64,000 bases of DNA from Massilia rubra (GTDB lineage Bacteria > Pseudomonadota > Gammaproteobacteria > Burkholderiales > Burkholderiaceae_D): assembly GCF_011682065.1 (NCBI RefSeq), contig NZ_VUYU01000022.1, positions 54,795 through 118,794 of the forward strand. Direction: 5' to 3'. Below are positions 39,785 through 48,881 of this stretch, one piece after another (the first letter of the stretch is position 1; each line of letters starts with the position of its first letter). The notes beneath the pieces are model-generated. The model did not search any database. It was given only the letters and a program-made list of their open reading frames with translations, and had not been told where the DNA came from. Position numbers and translations under genes: made by a program.

Positions 39785-41353
39785 CTATTTCCTGGCGCGT
39801 AGTTGAAGCAGGTAGACATCATTTTCGCGCAGCGGCAGGGTAAGGGCAAAGCGGCCGTCGGCGCCCACCCGCACCGTTCTTTGCTCGTCCGGCTTGCCGC
39901 TCGCCAGCGATTTCAGGGCGGCGACCTGGTTTTTCGCCAACTGCTTTGGCGACCCCATGCCAATGTAGGCGGTAAAGGCGTCGTTGCGCCGGTAGCCGAC
40001 CGTGGAAATGTCCACCGTGTAGCTGCCGCGCGCCAGGCCGCGCAGCCGGATATCGACCTTGCCTTTGTCCTTCGGCGGTAGGTCCTTGATGAAGTACTGC
40101 TGGTTATTCACCGCGTCGGGCAGGGTGCGCGTGTAATCCCACAGCAGCAGCTGGACGCTGCCCTGTCGATCGGTGCTGGCGAACGACTGGCTGTCGCTGT
40201 TTTTCAGTGCGGCTGGGGCCAGCTGGTTGAGGAACTGATAGGCGAAATAGGCCGGCTTTTTGATTCCCTGGGTATTCATCAGGCCAAAGCCGCCGTGAAA
40301 TGCCTCCATGCGCGGTCCCGCTTCTTCGAAAATATCGGTAAACACCCAGTACGACATCGACTGGGCCGCAGCGCCGACCTGCTTGAGCTTTTGCAGGATA
40401 TAGGCGGCTTGGTGATAACTGTCGTGGCTCGGGTCGGCCGGCGTGTATGAGGAACTCCATTCGGTGTAATGCAGCTCCAGGCCGGGCATGGCTGATGCCG
40501 CGATTTGCTTGCGGTTGCCGATCACATCGCCGCTGATCGCAGCGTCGTCCTTGCTCAACACCGTGCCCATGCTGCCATATTCGTCCAGGAAGCCTTGATC
40601 GACACCGTAGGTATGGGTGCTGACGAAATCGAGCGGTACGCCATGGCGGGTGCAGTAAGCGATCATTTCCGGTATCCACGCTGCGCCGGCCGTAGCCGGG
40701 CCGCCCACCTTGTATTTGGCGTTGACGCTTTTGATCGCGCGCGCGGCATGGCGGTACAGCTTGAAATAATCTTCCTGCGAACCTGCCCAGAAGCCGTCCA
40801 GGTTCGGCTCGTTCCAGACTTCGAAATACCAGCTTGCCACCTCATCTGTCCCATAACGTTCGGTAAAGTGCTCGGCCAGGGCCTTGATCAGGCGCTCCCA
40901 TGCCGCATAGTCTTTGGGTGGGGTGACGTTACCGCGCCACCAGAAGATGGTTTTATCGCCGCTGGCCATTTGCGACGGCATGAAGCCCAGTTCCACGAAT
41001 GGTTTGACGCCGATGCTCAGCAGATAATCGTACAGGGCGTCGATATATTGAAAGTTGTATTGTTCCTTGCCCTGCGCATCGATCCGGTACACGGCCATGT
41101 CGTCGGACAGCAGTCCGTGCATGCGGATGTATCTGAAACCGGCGTCGCGCTTGATCTGCGCGAGCTGCTGCTGCCAGTCGGCGCGCAGACCTTCGTTGGC
41201 GCGCCCGGCGCCGATGGACATATTGAATGCCGGTGCCAGCGTGCCATCGACCGCATTGGCATCGAGTTCGATCACGCGGGTTTGCGCGCGCCCCGCCAGG
41301 GGCAGCGCCAACATGGCGATGAGCAGAAAGAGGCCGGTTTTCCGAATAATCAT
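39785..41353 (-). CDS. Secreted glycoside hydrolase, GH39-like
   Basis: The 522-residue protein starts at ATG 41353 and has a signal peptide (FLLIAMLALPLAGRAQ, cleavage near residue 24). It has a TIM-barrel glycosidase pattern: WYFEVWNEPN with E182 as acid/base, and ELHYTEWSSSY with E298 as the likely nucleophile. A C-terminal beta-sandwich follows. The overall layout fits beta-xylosidases and related enzymes of GH39, acting on plant or exopolysaccharide glycans. The stop is convergent with the orphan nuclease-like gene. The substrate is not predicted. Confidence 0.82.
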   Translation of the reverse strand: MIIRKTGLFLLIAMLALPLAGRAQTRVIELDANAVDGTLAPAFNMSIGAGRANEGLRADWQQQLAQIKRDAGFRYIRMHGLLSDDMAVYRIDAQGKEQYNFQYIDALYDYLLSIGVKPFVELGFMPSQMASGDKTIFWWRGNVTPPKDYAAWERLIKALAEHFTERYGTDEVASWYFEVWNEPNLDGFWAGSQEDYFKLYRHAARAIKSVNAKYKVGGPATAGAAWIPEMIAYCTRHGVPLDFVSTHTYGVDQGFLDEYGSMGTVLSKDDAAISGDVIGNRKQIAASAMPGLELHYTEWSSSYTPADPSHDSYHQAAYILQKLKQVGAAAQSMSYWVFTDIFEEAGPRMEAFHGGFGLMNTQGIKKPAYFAYQFLNQLAPAALKNSDSQSFASTDRQGSVQLLLWDYTRTLPDAVNNQQYFIKDLPPKDKGKVDIRLRGLARGSYTVDISTVGYRRNDAFTAYIGMGSPKQLAKNQVAALKSLASGKPDEQRTVRVGADGRFALTLPLRENDVYLLQLRARK

Positions 41354-41501
41354 GGTCGCGCTCCGAGGCAGGCAGTCATTAGCAATCTGCCATTCTGCGA
41401 GAGACCCGGTGGCGCGGCAATGTCGAAAAGAGCGTTGTCGCGTTATGAAATTCGCCAGCGGCGGTGTCGGTGGACGCACCCGCGCAGGCGCGGCAGGACG
41501 C

Positions 41502-42449
41502 TCAGGGCGTCATTTCCGGCGCCGACAGCGTGATGTTGGTGACCGCACCGCTGTCGTGCAGGATTTTCTGCGCAATCACGCGGTTCGCAGGCGCCAGCAC
41601 GCTGAAGTGATTCGCGCCCTTGACCGGAACGAAACGGATGTGCGGGTTGCTCGTCGCGCTTCGCATGGCGAGCAGCGAATCGATGTTGCCGGCCGCACCT
41701 TCGATGACAAACACAGGCGAGCGCACCGATGCCAGCCAGCGCGCTGGCGAGCGCAGCAAGGCTTCGCGCGGATCGGCGGGATTGAAGCTGGTAAAGCGGC
41801 CACCGTAGCCACCGATCTCGCCTACCGGGCCGAAAGCGAAGACAGCGCGAAAGCGCGGCGAGATCTCGGCGGTGAGCAGCGCCAGGGTGCCGCCGGTACT
41901 GTGCCCGCCCAGGTAAATCCGGTCCGGGTCGACGTAGGGTTGTTTGGCCAGGTAGGCTGCGGCGGCGAGCACGTCGTCGACTTCACCGAGAAAACCTTCG
42001 GGCTCGCCGGGATTATTGTTGCCGCCGCGTAGAGACGGAAACATCATCACGATACCCGCCTTGCGGAAAGCGCTCGCGCTCTGGTCGTTGTCGGCCGGGC
42101 TCGGCGACCAGACGTCGCCAATGCTGCTGGAATCGCCGCCCGTCATCCAGACGATGGCCGGATGCTTTTTCCCATCTTTTGGATCGGGTGTCAGGTAAGC
42201 GCCGAGTTTGCCGGGGGCGGCATCGTAACGCACGAGCTTGAAGATATCGGCGGGCGGCGCGGGGATTGGTTCTTGCGCGCGCGGCTTGCGGATCGTTGTG
42301 GTGCGAAAACCTTTGCGGGCGTCGGCCAGCATGGATGTGTCGGCGGCGTTGGCCGCGCGCGCGGATGGGGTCTGCGCGAGCGCGTGCGAGTGGGCGCCAA
42401 CAGCGGTCGACACCAGCAGTAACAGCGCGGGTAAGCGGGGGAAATTCAT
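41502..42449 (-). CDS. Secreted alpha/beta hydrolase (prolyl-oligopeptidase-like)
   Basis: The 315-residue protein starts at ATG 42449 and has a signal peptide (LPALLLLVSTAVGAHSHALA). Nucleophile S184 sits in the elbow GGHSTGG. The oxyanion region IVWMTGGDSS follows the first strands, and the terminal catalytic His lies in VKGANHFSV. It resembles the serine hydrolase domain of S9 peptidases and dienelactone hydrolases, and could be an esterase. It is 148 bp upstream of the GH39-like gene on the same strand, perhaps co-transcribed. Confidence 0.82.
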   Translation of the reverse strand: MNFPRLPALLLLVSTAVGAHSHALAQTPSARAANAADTSMLADARKGFRTTTIRKPRAQEPIPAPPADIFKLVRYDAAPGKLGAYLTPDPKDGKKHPAIVWMTGGDSSSIGDVWSPSPADNDQSASAFRKAGIVMMFPSLRGGNNNPGEPEGFLGEVDDVLAAAAYLAKQPYVDPDRIYLGGHSTGGTLALLTAEISPRFRAVFAFGPVGEIGGYGGRFTSFNPADPREALLRSPARWLASVRSPVFVIEGAAGNIDSLLAMRSATSNPHIRFVPVKGANHFSVLAPANRVIAQKILHDSGAVTNITLSAPEMTP

Positions 42450-42876
42450 GGACCATCCTCTCGTAGCGACACAATGGCGTCGGCAGGTAAAGCGGGCAAG
42501 CGTGCCATGGAGCATCGGGCAGGCTCGGGAGCGTTGTGCGGCGGCAGATGCGAAGACGCGTGTTTTCTGCAGTGCAGCAACGATTGCAATATAGAAAAAC
42601 TTTAATGGTCTGGCAAGGGTTTTGTGCGGAGGGGGCTAAGTAAGTGCGCATAAATTCTTGTCATTTCTAGCTTCCATAAGCGGCGCCTTGCTGTGTTGCC
42701 CACCGCTAGCAGTGCTCGCACTGCGTCGCGGCGTGCGCCTTGCAAGGCATCCGCTTCTGTTCGCTATAAGTGACAATAATTTCTGCACACTTACTTAGCA
42801 TCCTGCTTCGGTGGCTTCGACTGCGTTGCCTGTGCGATGTTGTGTTTAAATGAAATCCTTTTTGATTGGAGCGAGG
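42450..42876. other. 427-bp divergent intergenic region containing a MITE-like element
   Basis: This separates the hydrolase (-) and the oxidoreductase B subunit (+). Its centre is the palindromic element listed at 42635-42799. The remaining flanks probably hold the two promoters. No coding frame is credible. Confidence 0.6.
42635..42799. mobile_element. 165-bp MITE-like element with 29-bp terminal inverted repeats
   Basis: Left end 42635-42663 begins GCTAAGTAAGTGCGCATAAA, and the right end 42771-42799 is its reverse complement with 26 of 29 bases matching. Partial symmetry continues inwards for about 20 more bases. The core has a small GCAGTG-CTCG-CACTGC hairpin at 42707-42722. There is no coding capacity. 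It lies in the gap between divergent genes. I cannot fix a target duplication from this single copy. Confidence 0.72.
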
Positions 42877-43593
42877 ATGACCGCACATACCGCAATGGCC
42901 CCCAAATGGGGCATGGCGCTGGACCTGGAACGCTGCATCGGATGTCATGCCTGCTCGGTGGCATGCAAAGTCGAAAACTCGGTCCCGCTCGGAAACTTCC
43001 GCACCAAGGTGTATTACTACGACTTTGCCGCCATCAATCCCTTCAACAAGAAGGAAACCATGAAGCGTGCCTTTTTGCCGACACTGTGCATGCAGTGCGA
43101 GGACGCGCCCTGCCTGAGCGCCTGCGAACAGGACGCGATCACCCGCGACGCCGACGGCATTGTGCGCATCAACGACGACAAGTGCGACGGCGACCGCGCC
43201 TGCATCAAAGCCTGCCCTTACGGCGCGATCCACCAGGACCCGGTCACCAAGCTGGCCGACAAATGCGACTTCTGCTCGCACCGGCTGGAAGCGGACCTGC
43301 TGCCGGCCTGCGTTGAAGTGTGCCCGGCCGATGTATTCGCCTTCGGCGACCTGAACGACCCGGCCAGCCGCATCAACGCGTTCAAGCAACGGCACGGCAA
43401 GGACCTGTCGGTGCTCAAGCCCGAAGAGAAGACCAGGCCCGCCGTCAAATACCGCGGCATCGGCACGGCCGTTCCGCGCGCGATGGAAAAGAAAATCCCC
43501 AAGGGCCGCAACCACGATCCTTTTTCTTATGAGATCGATACCTGGAGCCAGTTGCAATCGACGTTTGCCCGCTCCACCGTGAAGAAAGGCTGA
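42877..43593 (+). CDS. Four-cluster ferredoxin subunit of a molybdopterin oxidoreductase
   Basis: This is the 238-residue electron-transfer subunit of a DMSO-reductase-family enzyme. I start it at ATG 42877 (MTAHTAM), because GGAG lies seven bases upstream. Four cysteine motifs fit four cubane clusters: CIGCHACSVAC, CMQCEDAPCLSAC, CDGDRACIKAC, and CDFCSH with CVEVCPADVF. It is followed by the catalytic subunit with a 4-bp gap. It should accept or give electrons to the periplasmic A subunit, and may be co-exported with it through the Tat system, since it has no signal of its own. Confidence 0.9.
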   Translation: MTAHTAMAPKWGMALDLERCIGCHACSVACKVENSVPLGNFRTKVYYYDFAAINPFNKKETMKRAFLPTLCMQCEDAPCLSACEQDAITRDADGIVRINDDKCDGDRACIKACPYGAIHQDPVTKLADKCDFCSHRLEADLLPACVEVCPADVFAFGDLNDPASRINAFKQRHGKDLSVLKPEEKTRPAVKYRGIGTAVPRAMEKKIPKGRNHDPFSYEIDTWSQLQSTFARSTVKKG

Positions 43594-43597
43594 GAAC

Positions 43598-46225
43598 ATG
43601 GACCGCAGATCATTCATCAGGAACGGCATCGGATCGATGGCCACGCTCGGCGTTGGCGAGCTTATTCTCCTCAATCCGTCTACCGCGCAGGCGATGTCGT
43701 ACCGGCCGCTGGCCAACGGCCAACAGCGCAAGATCAAGAACAACTACAAGACGGCCACGCGCATCACCAGCGTATGCCTGAACTGCTCCACCGTGTGCGG
43801 CATTGAAGGCTTTGTGCAGGATAACAAGGTGATCAAGATCCGTGGCAATCCGCTCGACCCGAACATGGGCAGCCACATGACGTGCGCCAAGGGCCAGTCC
43901 GGCCCCACCGTCAACGATTATCCGGAGCGCTTGCTGTATCCCCTCAAGCGCGCCGGCGAGCGTGGTTCGGGCCTGTGGAAGCGTATCACCTGGGAAGAAG
44001 CGTACGAAGAGATTGCCCGCCGCATTCGCGCCAGTATCGATGCCGGCCACCCGGAACGCGTGTGCATCCACCAGGGCCGCTCGCGCATCGAGGCCGAGAT
44101 TGGCCGCTTCCTCGACGCCATCGGCACGCCGGTCTTGCTCAATCACCGCGCGGTCTGTTCGTCGAACAAGCGCGCGGCCAATTATGTGTCGCTCGGCGAA
44201 ACCGACTGGGAATCGATCGATGCCGAGCGCTGCACCTACTTCCTGAACTTCGGCGCCAATTTCTATGAGGCGCACCAGGGCGGGCTGCATCTGGTGTCGC
44301 GCGTGGTCAAGGCACGCTACGACCATGGGGCCAAGCTGGTCACGTTCGATGTGAGGCTGTCCAACACCGCCGGGCGCAGCGACGAATGGCATCAGCCGTT
44401 TCCCGGCACGGAAGGCGCGATTGCCCTGGCAATGGCGCACGTGATCGTGCGCGAGAACGAAGTCGATCGGGATTTTCTGGATAAATTCGTGCAGCCGGGA
44501 CTCGACACCATCCGCACCTGGCTGGCGCCATGTACGCCGGCGTGGGCGGCGAAGCTGTCGGGCGTGGCGGCGGCCGACATCACCCGGCTGGCGCTGGAAT
44601 TCGCGCGCAAGCGGCCGGCAGTGGCTGCCTTTACCAATCGTGGCACGGGCGCGCACTACAACGGTTTCAATGCCGAGCGCGCGGTCGTCATGCTCAATGC
44701 CCTGGTGGGGTCGGTGGCCAAGGAAGGCGGCTATTGCTACGGCCTCGATGAAAAGCTCTCGCCGGCGCGCTACCCGGCGCCCGAGCCAAGGCCGCCCAAG
44801 CCGACCATCAGGACCGACCTGGAAGACCCGCCGGAGTGGCCGCTGGCCAACCGCTGGCAAAAGATGAAGGTCGGCCAGGTCGTGTTCGACTATTTACGCC
44901 AGGGTCGCGCGAAGCTGGACGTCTACCTCAGCTATACGATCGCCGCGCCGATGACCTGGCCGGAAGGCCGAAGCACGACCGTCGAGGTACTCAAGGATGA
45001 AAAGCTGATTCCCTTCCACGCCTGTTCGGATGTGGTGTACTCCGAAATGGCGCATTACGCCGACATGATTTTGCCCGATGCCACCTACCTGGAACGCTGG
45101 GGCATGGACATCCGCAACAATATGGAGCTGCAGCATTTTGTGACGCTGCGCCAGCCGATGGTGACCCCGCCCGGAAGCGCGACCAGCTTTGCCGACGTGC
45201 TGTTCGAAATCGGCAAGCGGCTCGGTCCCGGGCAGGCGAAGTACTTCAAGTTCGGCAAGCACGAAGACTTTGTGCGGCACCAGTGTTCGAAGCTGCCGAC
45301 CAAAGGCGCGGACGGCAAGATATTCAAGGATGGCTTCGAGTATATGAAGCACTACGGCGTGTACGTCGATAGCGCGGCGCCCAAACCGTACGAGGTGTAC
45401 CGCAAGCCGCTTGACGCGGCGCTGGTGCAAGGCAGCCGCGTGGACGAGCAGACACGCGTGATCTACAAGGCCGATGACAAGGGCAAGGAAAAAGCGGTCG
45501 GGCTGATGGTGGGCGAGGTGCCGGTGCGCGGCTTTACGACGCCGTCGCGCAAGTTCGAGATCTATGCGCCCGAAGTGGCAAAGGTGGCCAGCACGATCGG
45601 CATGCGTGATGACGGGCTGCCGACGTTCCATCAGGTCCCGTCGCACGTGGACCTGGCGGCCGATCGCTTGATCCTGACCACGTTCAAATGGAACGTGCAC
45701 ACGCAGGGCAGGACCGCGTCGCAGAAGTACCTGGCCGAAATCGTGCATGACAATCCGATGTGGATTCATGCGGCGACCGCGAAAAAACTGGGCATCAAGA
45801 CTGGCGACACGGTGGAGCTGACCACGTACCGGCCGCTCAGCGGCGCGGCGGGGGACAAAGCCTACAAGGGCACGGGTGAGGTAGTGGGCTCGGCAACGGT
45901 GAAGGCATTTGTGACCAGGGGCATTCATCCACGCGTGGTGGCGGTGTCCAATTCGCTGGGCTGGATCACCGGTGGACGTTCTTGCGAGGGCGAGCGCGGG
46001 CGGCGGGTGGAAGTGGCGGCCAAGGGGCTGGCGCCCGATGCGGCGCAAGCGTTCGGGCCGGCGCCGGCGGTCGACGACCTGGAGTTCGGCTTATGGTGGG
46101 ACGAGAAGAATGGCGGACGCGGGAGCGGGGTCAATATCAATGCGATTTTGCCGATCAATCCGCAGCCTTTGGTGGGGATGCAGGCGTGGTTCGATACGGT
46201 TTGTTCGATCCGGAAGGTGGTCTGA
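43598..46225 (+). CDS. Tat-exported molybdopterin oxidoreductase catalytic subunit
   Basis: The 875-residue protein opens with a twin-arginine signal (MDRRSFIRNG) and a hydrophobic stretch. The [4Fe-4S] motif CLNCSTVC-x-GIEG with a later CAKG lies at residues of about 60-100. A cysteine in LLNHRAVCSSNKRAAN is the likely molybdenum ligand. A molybdopterin-guanine-dinucleotide domain occupies the last 150 residues (LTTFKWNVHTQGRTASQKYL). It belongs to the DMSO reductase family, near PsrA/PhsA/TtrA/ArrA-type enzymes. The substrate could be a sulfur oxyanion, polysulfide or arsenate. It has no membrane-anchor partner in the window. Confidence 0.88.
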   Translation: MDRRSFIRNGIGSMATLGVGELILLNPSTAQAMSYRPLANGQQRKIKNNYKTATRITSVCLNCSTVCGIEGFVQDNKVIKIRGNPLDPNMGSHMTCAKGQSGPTVNDYPERLLYPLKRAGERGSGLWKRITWEEAYEEIARRIRASIDAGHPERVCIHQGRSRIEAEIGRFLDAIGTPVLLNHRAVCSSNKRAANYVSLGETDWESIDAERCTYFLNFGANFYEAHQGGLHLVSRVVKARYDHGAKLVTFDVRLSNTAGRSDEWHQPFPGTEGAIALAMAHVIVRENEVDRDFLDKFVQPGLDTIRTWLAPCTPAWAAKLSGVAAADITRLALEFARKRPAVAAFTNRGTGAHYNGFNAERAVVMLNALVGSVAKEGGYCYGLDEKLSPARYPAPEPRPPKPTIRTDLEDPPEWPLANRWQKMKVGQVVFDYLRQGRAKLDVYLSYTIAAPMTWPEGRSTTVEVLKDEKLIPFHACSDVVYSEMAHYADMILPDATYLERWGMDIRNNMELQHFVTLRQPMVTPPGSATSFADVLFEIGKRLGPGQAKYFKFGKHEDFVRHQCSKLPTKGADGKIFKDGFEYMKHYGVYVDSAAPKPYEVYRKPLDAALVQGSRVDEQTRVIYKADDKGKEKAVGLMVGEVPVRGFTTPSRKFEIYAPEVAKVASTIGMRDDGLPTFHQVPSHVDLAADRLILTTFKWNVHTQGRTASQKYLAEIVHDNPMWIHAATAKKLGIKTGDTVELTTYRPLSGAAGDKAYKGTGEVVGSATVKAFVTRGIHPRVVAVSNSLGWITGGRSCEGERGRRVEVAAKGLAPDAAQAFGPAPAVDDLEFGLWWDEKNGGRGSGVNINAILPINPQPLVGMQAWFDTVCSIRKVV

Positions 46226-46283
46226 CGGCGCGAAACAATACCACATGGCGCAGTGCCAGTCGGGCAGGCTCAGGCTAGTTGCT

Positions 46284-46314
46284 GCCCATGCGCGACGGGT
46301 GTCGGCGCATGGGC
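46284..46314. terminator. Stem-loop between convergent genes
   Basis: A 10-bp stem GCCCATGCGC/GCGCATGGGC with an 11-base loop lies 59 bp after the oxidoreductase stop and 15 bp from the PEP-CTERM gene stop. No long T-run follows, so its strength as an intrinsic terminator is uncertain. It is well placed to end both transcripts. Confidence 0.5.
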
Positions 46315-46328
46315 GGCTTGCCAGGATT

Positions 46329-46898
46329 TTATTGTGTGGCGATGGACTGCTTTTGCTTGCGGCGCGCGGCGAGCAAGACCGCCAGCCCGGCACCGAACAT
46401 CAGGTAGCTTGCCGGTTCAGGAACTGGCGACGTGGTCCAGGTGCCCTGGTCGCCGATCAGCACCGCACCTTTGACCCCCGACGCCCATACCGTCGCGCGA
46501 TCTATTGCTTCATTCGGGGCGTAACGGACGTGGTTCGCGGACAGTGACATGATCTCTCCCAGGTCATTCGACATGGAGAAATACCATGCTTTCACGATGC
46601 CGTTTTCAATTTGGAAGTAATACCGGTTCAAGTAATTGGACGCGCTTGAACTGAGCTCGAGTGCGCCAGCACTACCGCTCCAGGTAATTTGATTCGTATG
46701 CGAGCCCCGAAAGCCGTCCAACGACCCGGAATAATCGTCGGCCACATTGAACGTGAAGCTCGCCAGCACCCGGCTGTTGGTCGGGTTGATGCCATCGAAG
46801 GCAAATTCGTTGCCAGTATAGTTGTAGGTGGCCGCTTGGGCGGACAACGCACTCGCTGCAGTCAACAGCAGGGTAGCGCTAAGGCGAAGCAAATTCAT
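46329..46898 (-). CDS. PEP-CTERM sorting domain protein
   Basis: The 189-residue exported protein starts at ATG 46898 with a signal peptide (LLLTAASALSAQAATYNYTG). It ends in the classic PEP-CTERM tail: VPEPASYLMFGAGLAVLLAA, then the basic RRKQKQ. The tail directs sorting and anchoring by the exosortase/EpsH system, which is often tied to exopolysaccharide. The middle part is beta-rich and gives no enzyme clue. A fixed exosortase is not in the window. Confidence 0.88.
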   Translation of the reverse strand: MNLLRLSATLLLTAASALSAQAATYNYTGNEFAFDGINPTNSRVLASFTFNVADDYSGSLDGFRGSHTNQITWSGSAGALELSSSASNYLNRYYFQIENGIVKAWYFSMSNDLGEIMSLSANHVRYAPNEAIDRATVWASGVKGAVLIGDQGTWTTSPVPEPASYLMFGAGLAVLLAARRKQKQSIATQ

Positions 46899-47092
46899 TA
46901 AGATCTCTGGAGGTATTGACGAAGTAGCATCATATAAGAAATTTATCCAAATGGAAACTTTGATGTCTCGTTTGAATGCAATCTTGTTGTTGCCCTGTTC
47001 GTGTGCGGGTGGGCGGCGTGATCTTGCGACGCGCCCGGGAGCGCGAAAAGCGATGACGTACCAGCCATGCCGACGCACAGGGCGGAAATGAC

Positions 47093-47116
47093 AAAGCCCC
47101 ACTGTCTGGGGCTTTT
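47093..47116 (-). terminator. Intrinsic terminator downstream of tRNA-Pro
   Basis: Stem AAAGCCCC-A/T-GGGGCTTT with a 5-6-base loop lies 27 bp after the tRNA 3' end on the minus strand. A T-rich side is present on both strands, so it may also work towards the plus strand. Confidence 0.7.
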
Positions 47117-47142
47117 CTGGTGGTGATTCTCAAGACAAACGT

Positions 47143-47219
47143 TGGTCGGGGTGAGAGGATTCGAACCTCCGGCCTCTGCGTCCCGAACGCAGCGCTCTAC
47201 CAGGCTGAGCCACACCCCG
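47143..47219 (-). tRNA. tRNA-Pro (anticodon CGG)
   Basis: On the minus strand the 77-nt cloverleaf has acceptor arms CGGGGTG/CACCCCG, discriminator A and an encoded CCA end. The D-loop contains GCTCAGCCTGGTAGAGC. The anticodon stem CTGCG/CGCAG has loop TTCGGGA, giving anticodon CGG. The T-loop is GGTTCGAATCC. It is a common integration site in general, but I see no integrase or repeat here. Confidence 0.97.
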
Positions 47220-47257
47220 ACGGGTGGACAGATCTCACACCTGATAAATTAATAGCG

Positions 47258-48247
47258 TCAGTGGTTCCTGTCAACTGCGAAGGTACACAGTTGCAGCAAG
47301 CTTTGTTTGTACAGGCTGTCCGGCAGGCCGGCGATGGCGTCCGCCGCCCGCTTGGCCGCAATGTCCGCCTCGCGCCGCGTGAAGTCGAGCGCGCCGCTGC
47401 TGGTCACCGCCGCCAGGATCGCATCGAAATGCTGCTCGTCGCCTTGCTCGATGCAGTTGCGCACCAGCTCGCGCTGCTCCGGCGTGCCGTTTTCCATCAG
47501 CCAGATCAGCGGCAGGGTCGGCTTGCCTTCGCGTAGGTCGTCGCCGACGTTCTTGCCGATTTCGCTGGCGTCGCCCGCGTAGTCGAGCACGTCGTCGATC
47601 AACTGGAAGGCCGTGCCCAGCGAGCGGCCGTATTCGCCGGCCGCGCTGATCTGGTCATCGTTGGCGCCGGAAATGAGCGCGCCCAGTTCCGCCGCCGCCT
47701 CGAACAGCTTGGCTGTCTTGGAGCGGATGACTTTCAGATAGCTTTCCTGCGTCACATCCGGATCGTGCATATTAAGCAGTTGCAGCACTTCGCCTTCGGC
47801 GATCACATTGGTCGCGTCCGACAAGATCTGCATCACGCGCATATTGTTCAGGCCAACCATCATCTGGAACGAGCGCGAGTACAAGAAGTCGCCTACCAGC
47901 ACCGAAGCGGCATTGCCGAACAGCGCGTTGGCGGTCTGGCGCCCGCGCCGCATCGACGATTCGTCGACCACGTCGTCGTGCAGCAGGGTGGCGGTGTGGA
48001 TGAATTCGACCACGGCGGCCAGCTCATGGTGGGCCGTGCCCTGGTAACCATAGGCGTTAGCCACCAGCAACACCAGCACGGGCCGGATGCGCTTGCCCCC
48101 GGCGCTGATGATGTATTCGGCGATCTGGTTGACCAGGCTGACCTCGGAATGCAGGCGCGCGCGGATCACCGTGTTGACTGCCTCCATGTCCGGAGCGATC
48201 GATTGGGCGATGGAATTTTGTTGTGCGTGTAAGATGGCGGCGGACAA
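47258..48247 (-). CDS. ispB: Octaprenyl/polyprenyl diphosphate synthase
   Basis: IspB makes the polyprenyl side chain of ubiquinone. The 329-residue protein has both aspartate-rich motifs: DDVVDESSMRRGR near residue 90 and DDVLDYAGDASEIGKN near residue 217. It also has GGKRIRP early. The start is probably TTG 48247, since MSAAILHAQQNSIAQSIAPD fits family N-termini. It is divergent from rplU, the usual betaproteobacterial arrangement. Confidence 0.93.
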   Translation of the reverse strand: MSAAILHAQQNSIAQSIAPDMEAVNTVIRARLHSEVSLVNQIAEYIISAGGKRIRPVLVLLVANAYGYQGTAHHELAAVVEFIHTATLLHDDVVDESSMRRGRQTANALFGNAASVLVGDFLYSRSFQMMVGLNNMRVMQILSDATNVIAEGEVLQLLNMHDPDVTQESYLKVIRSKTAKLFEAAAELGALISGANDDQISAAGEYGRSLGTAFQLIDDVLDYAGDASEIGKNVGDDLREGKPTLPLIWLMENGTPEQRELVRNCIEQGDEQHFDAILAAVTSSGALDFTRREADIAAKRAADAIAGLPDSLYKQSLLQLCTFAVDRNH

Positions 48248-48411
48248 GGCGAACCTGCAATGGACATTAGGTGCGGCGATTATACGACAAGCCGCCTGTT
48301 TCCGCCCTATGCTCTACGGTTAAGCCCGCCAGCCGGCAGCGCCGGGCGCGCGTCCGCGCCGCACCGTGTCGTTGCCGACATACCACGAACATGTGGCCCT
48401 GTGCATGTCTT

Positions 48412-48440
48412 TTGACGAAAAAAACCAATCCATGTATAAT
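48412..48440 (+). promoter_or_regulatory. Sigma-70 promoter of rplU-rpmA
   Basis: TTGACG at 48412-48417 and a perfect TATAAT at 48435-48440 are separated by 17 bp, 58 bp upstream of the rplU start. The near-consensus sequence fits a strong ribosomal protein promoter. Confidence 0.85.
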
Positions 48441-48498
48441 CTGCGGTTCCCCCGGCTCCGGCCAGGGAATTTTTTAACATTTGATGAGGTTTCCTATC

Positions 48499-48810
48499 AT
48501 GTACGCGGTCATAAAAACCGGTGGCAAACAATACAAAGTTGTCGCTGGCGAAAAACTTAAAGTAGAACAGATACCGGCAGACATTGGTTCCGAACTCACC
48601 ATCGATCAAGTTCTCGCAGTAGGCGCGGGCGACACCATTAAGTTTGGTGCGCCATTGGTCGAAGGTGCAACGGTACTGGTAACTGTTGTGGCACACGGTC
48701 GTCACGATAAAGTGAAGATTTTCAAGATGCGTCGTCGTAAGCACTACCAAAAGCATCAGGGCCATCGCCAGAATTTCACCGAAATTCAAATCGTTTCGAT
48801 CAACGGTTAA
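48499..48810 (+). CDS. rplU: 50S ribosomal protein L21
   Basis: The 103-residue protein begins [14 protein letters not shown] and has the conserved L21 tail ([16 protein letters not shown]). I start at ATG 48499 behind GAGG, six codons inside the longer frame. It binds 23S rRNA in the large subunit. It is first in the rplU-rpmA operon, with a near-consensus promoter. Confidence 0.97.
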   Translation: MYAVIKTGGKQYKVVAGEKLKVEQIPADIGSELTIDQVLAVGAGDTIKFGAPLVEGATVLVTVVAHGRHDKVKIFKMRRRKHYQKHQGHRQNFTEIQIVSING

Positions 48811-48881
48811 TTCCGTGTGCCAGGCTCGCAAGAGCCCGGCTAGATCAGTCCAAAGTTAACCAGCTATCCAGGAGTATTTAA

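Noticed and set aside
39636..39806. 56-codon frame MSLIDLTFNDAGALLP... overlapping the end of the orphan nuclease-like gene
   Set aside because: It overlaps coding sequence at both ends, including the convergent GH39-like gene, and has no recognisable similarity or ribosome binding site.
47143..47219. tRNA-Pro as the attachment site of an integrated element
   Set aside because: I see no integrase, no flanking copy of the tRNA 3' end, and housekeeping genes on the ispB side.
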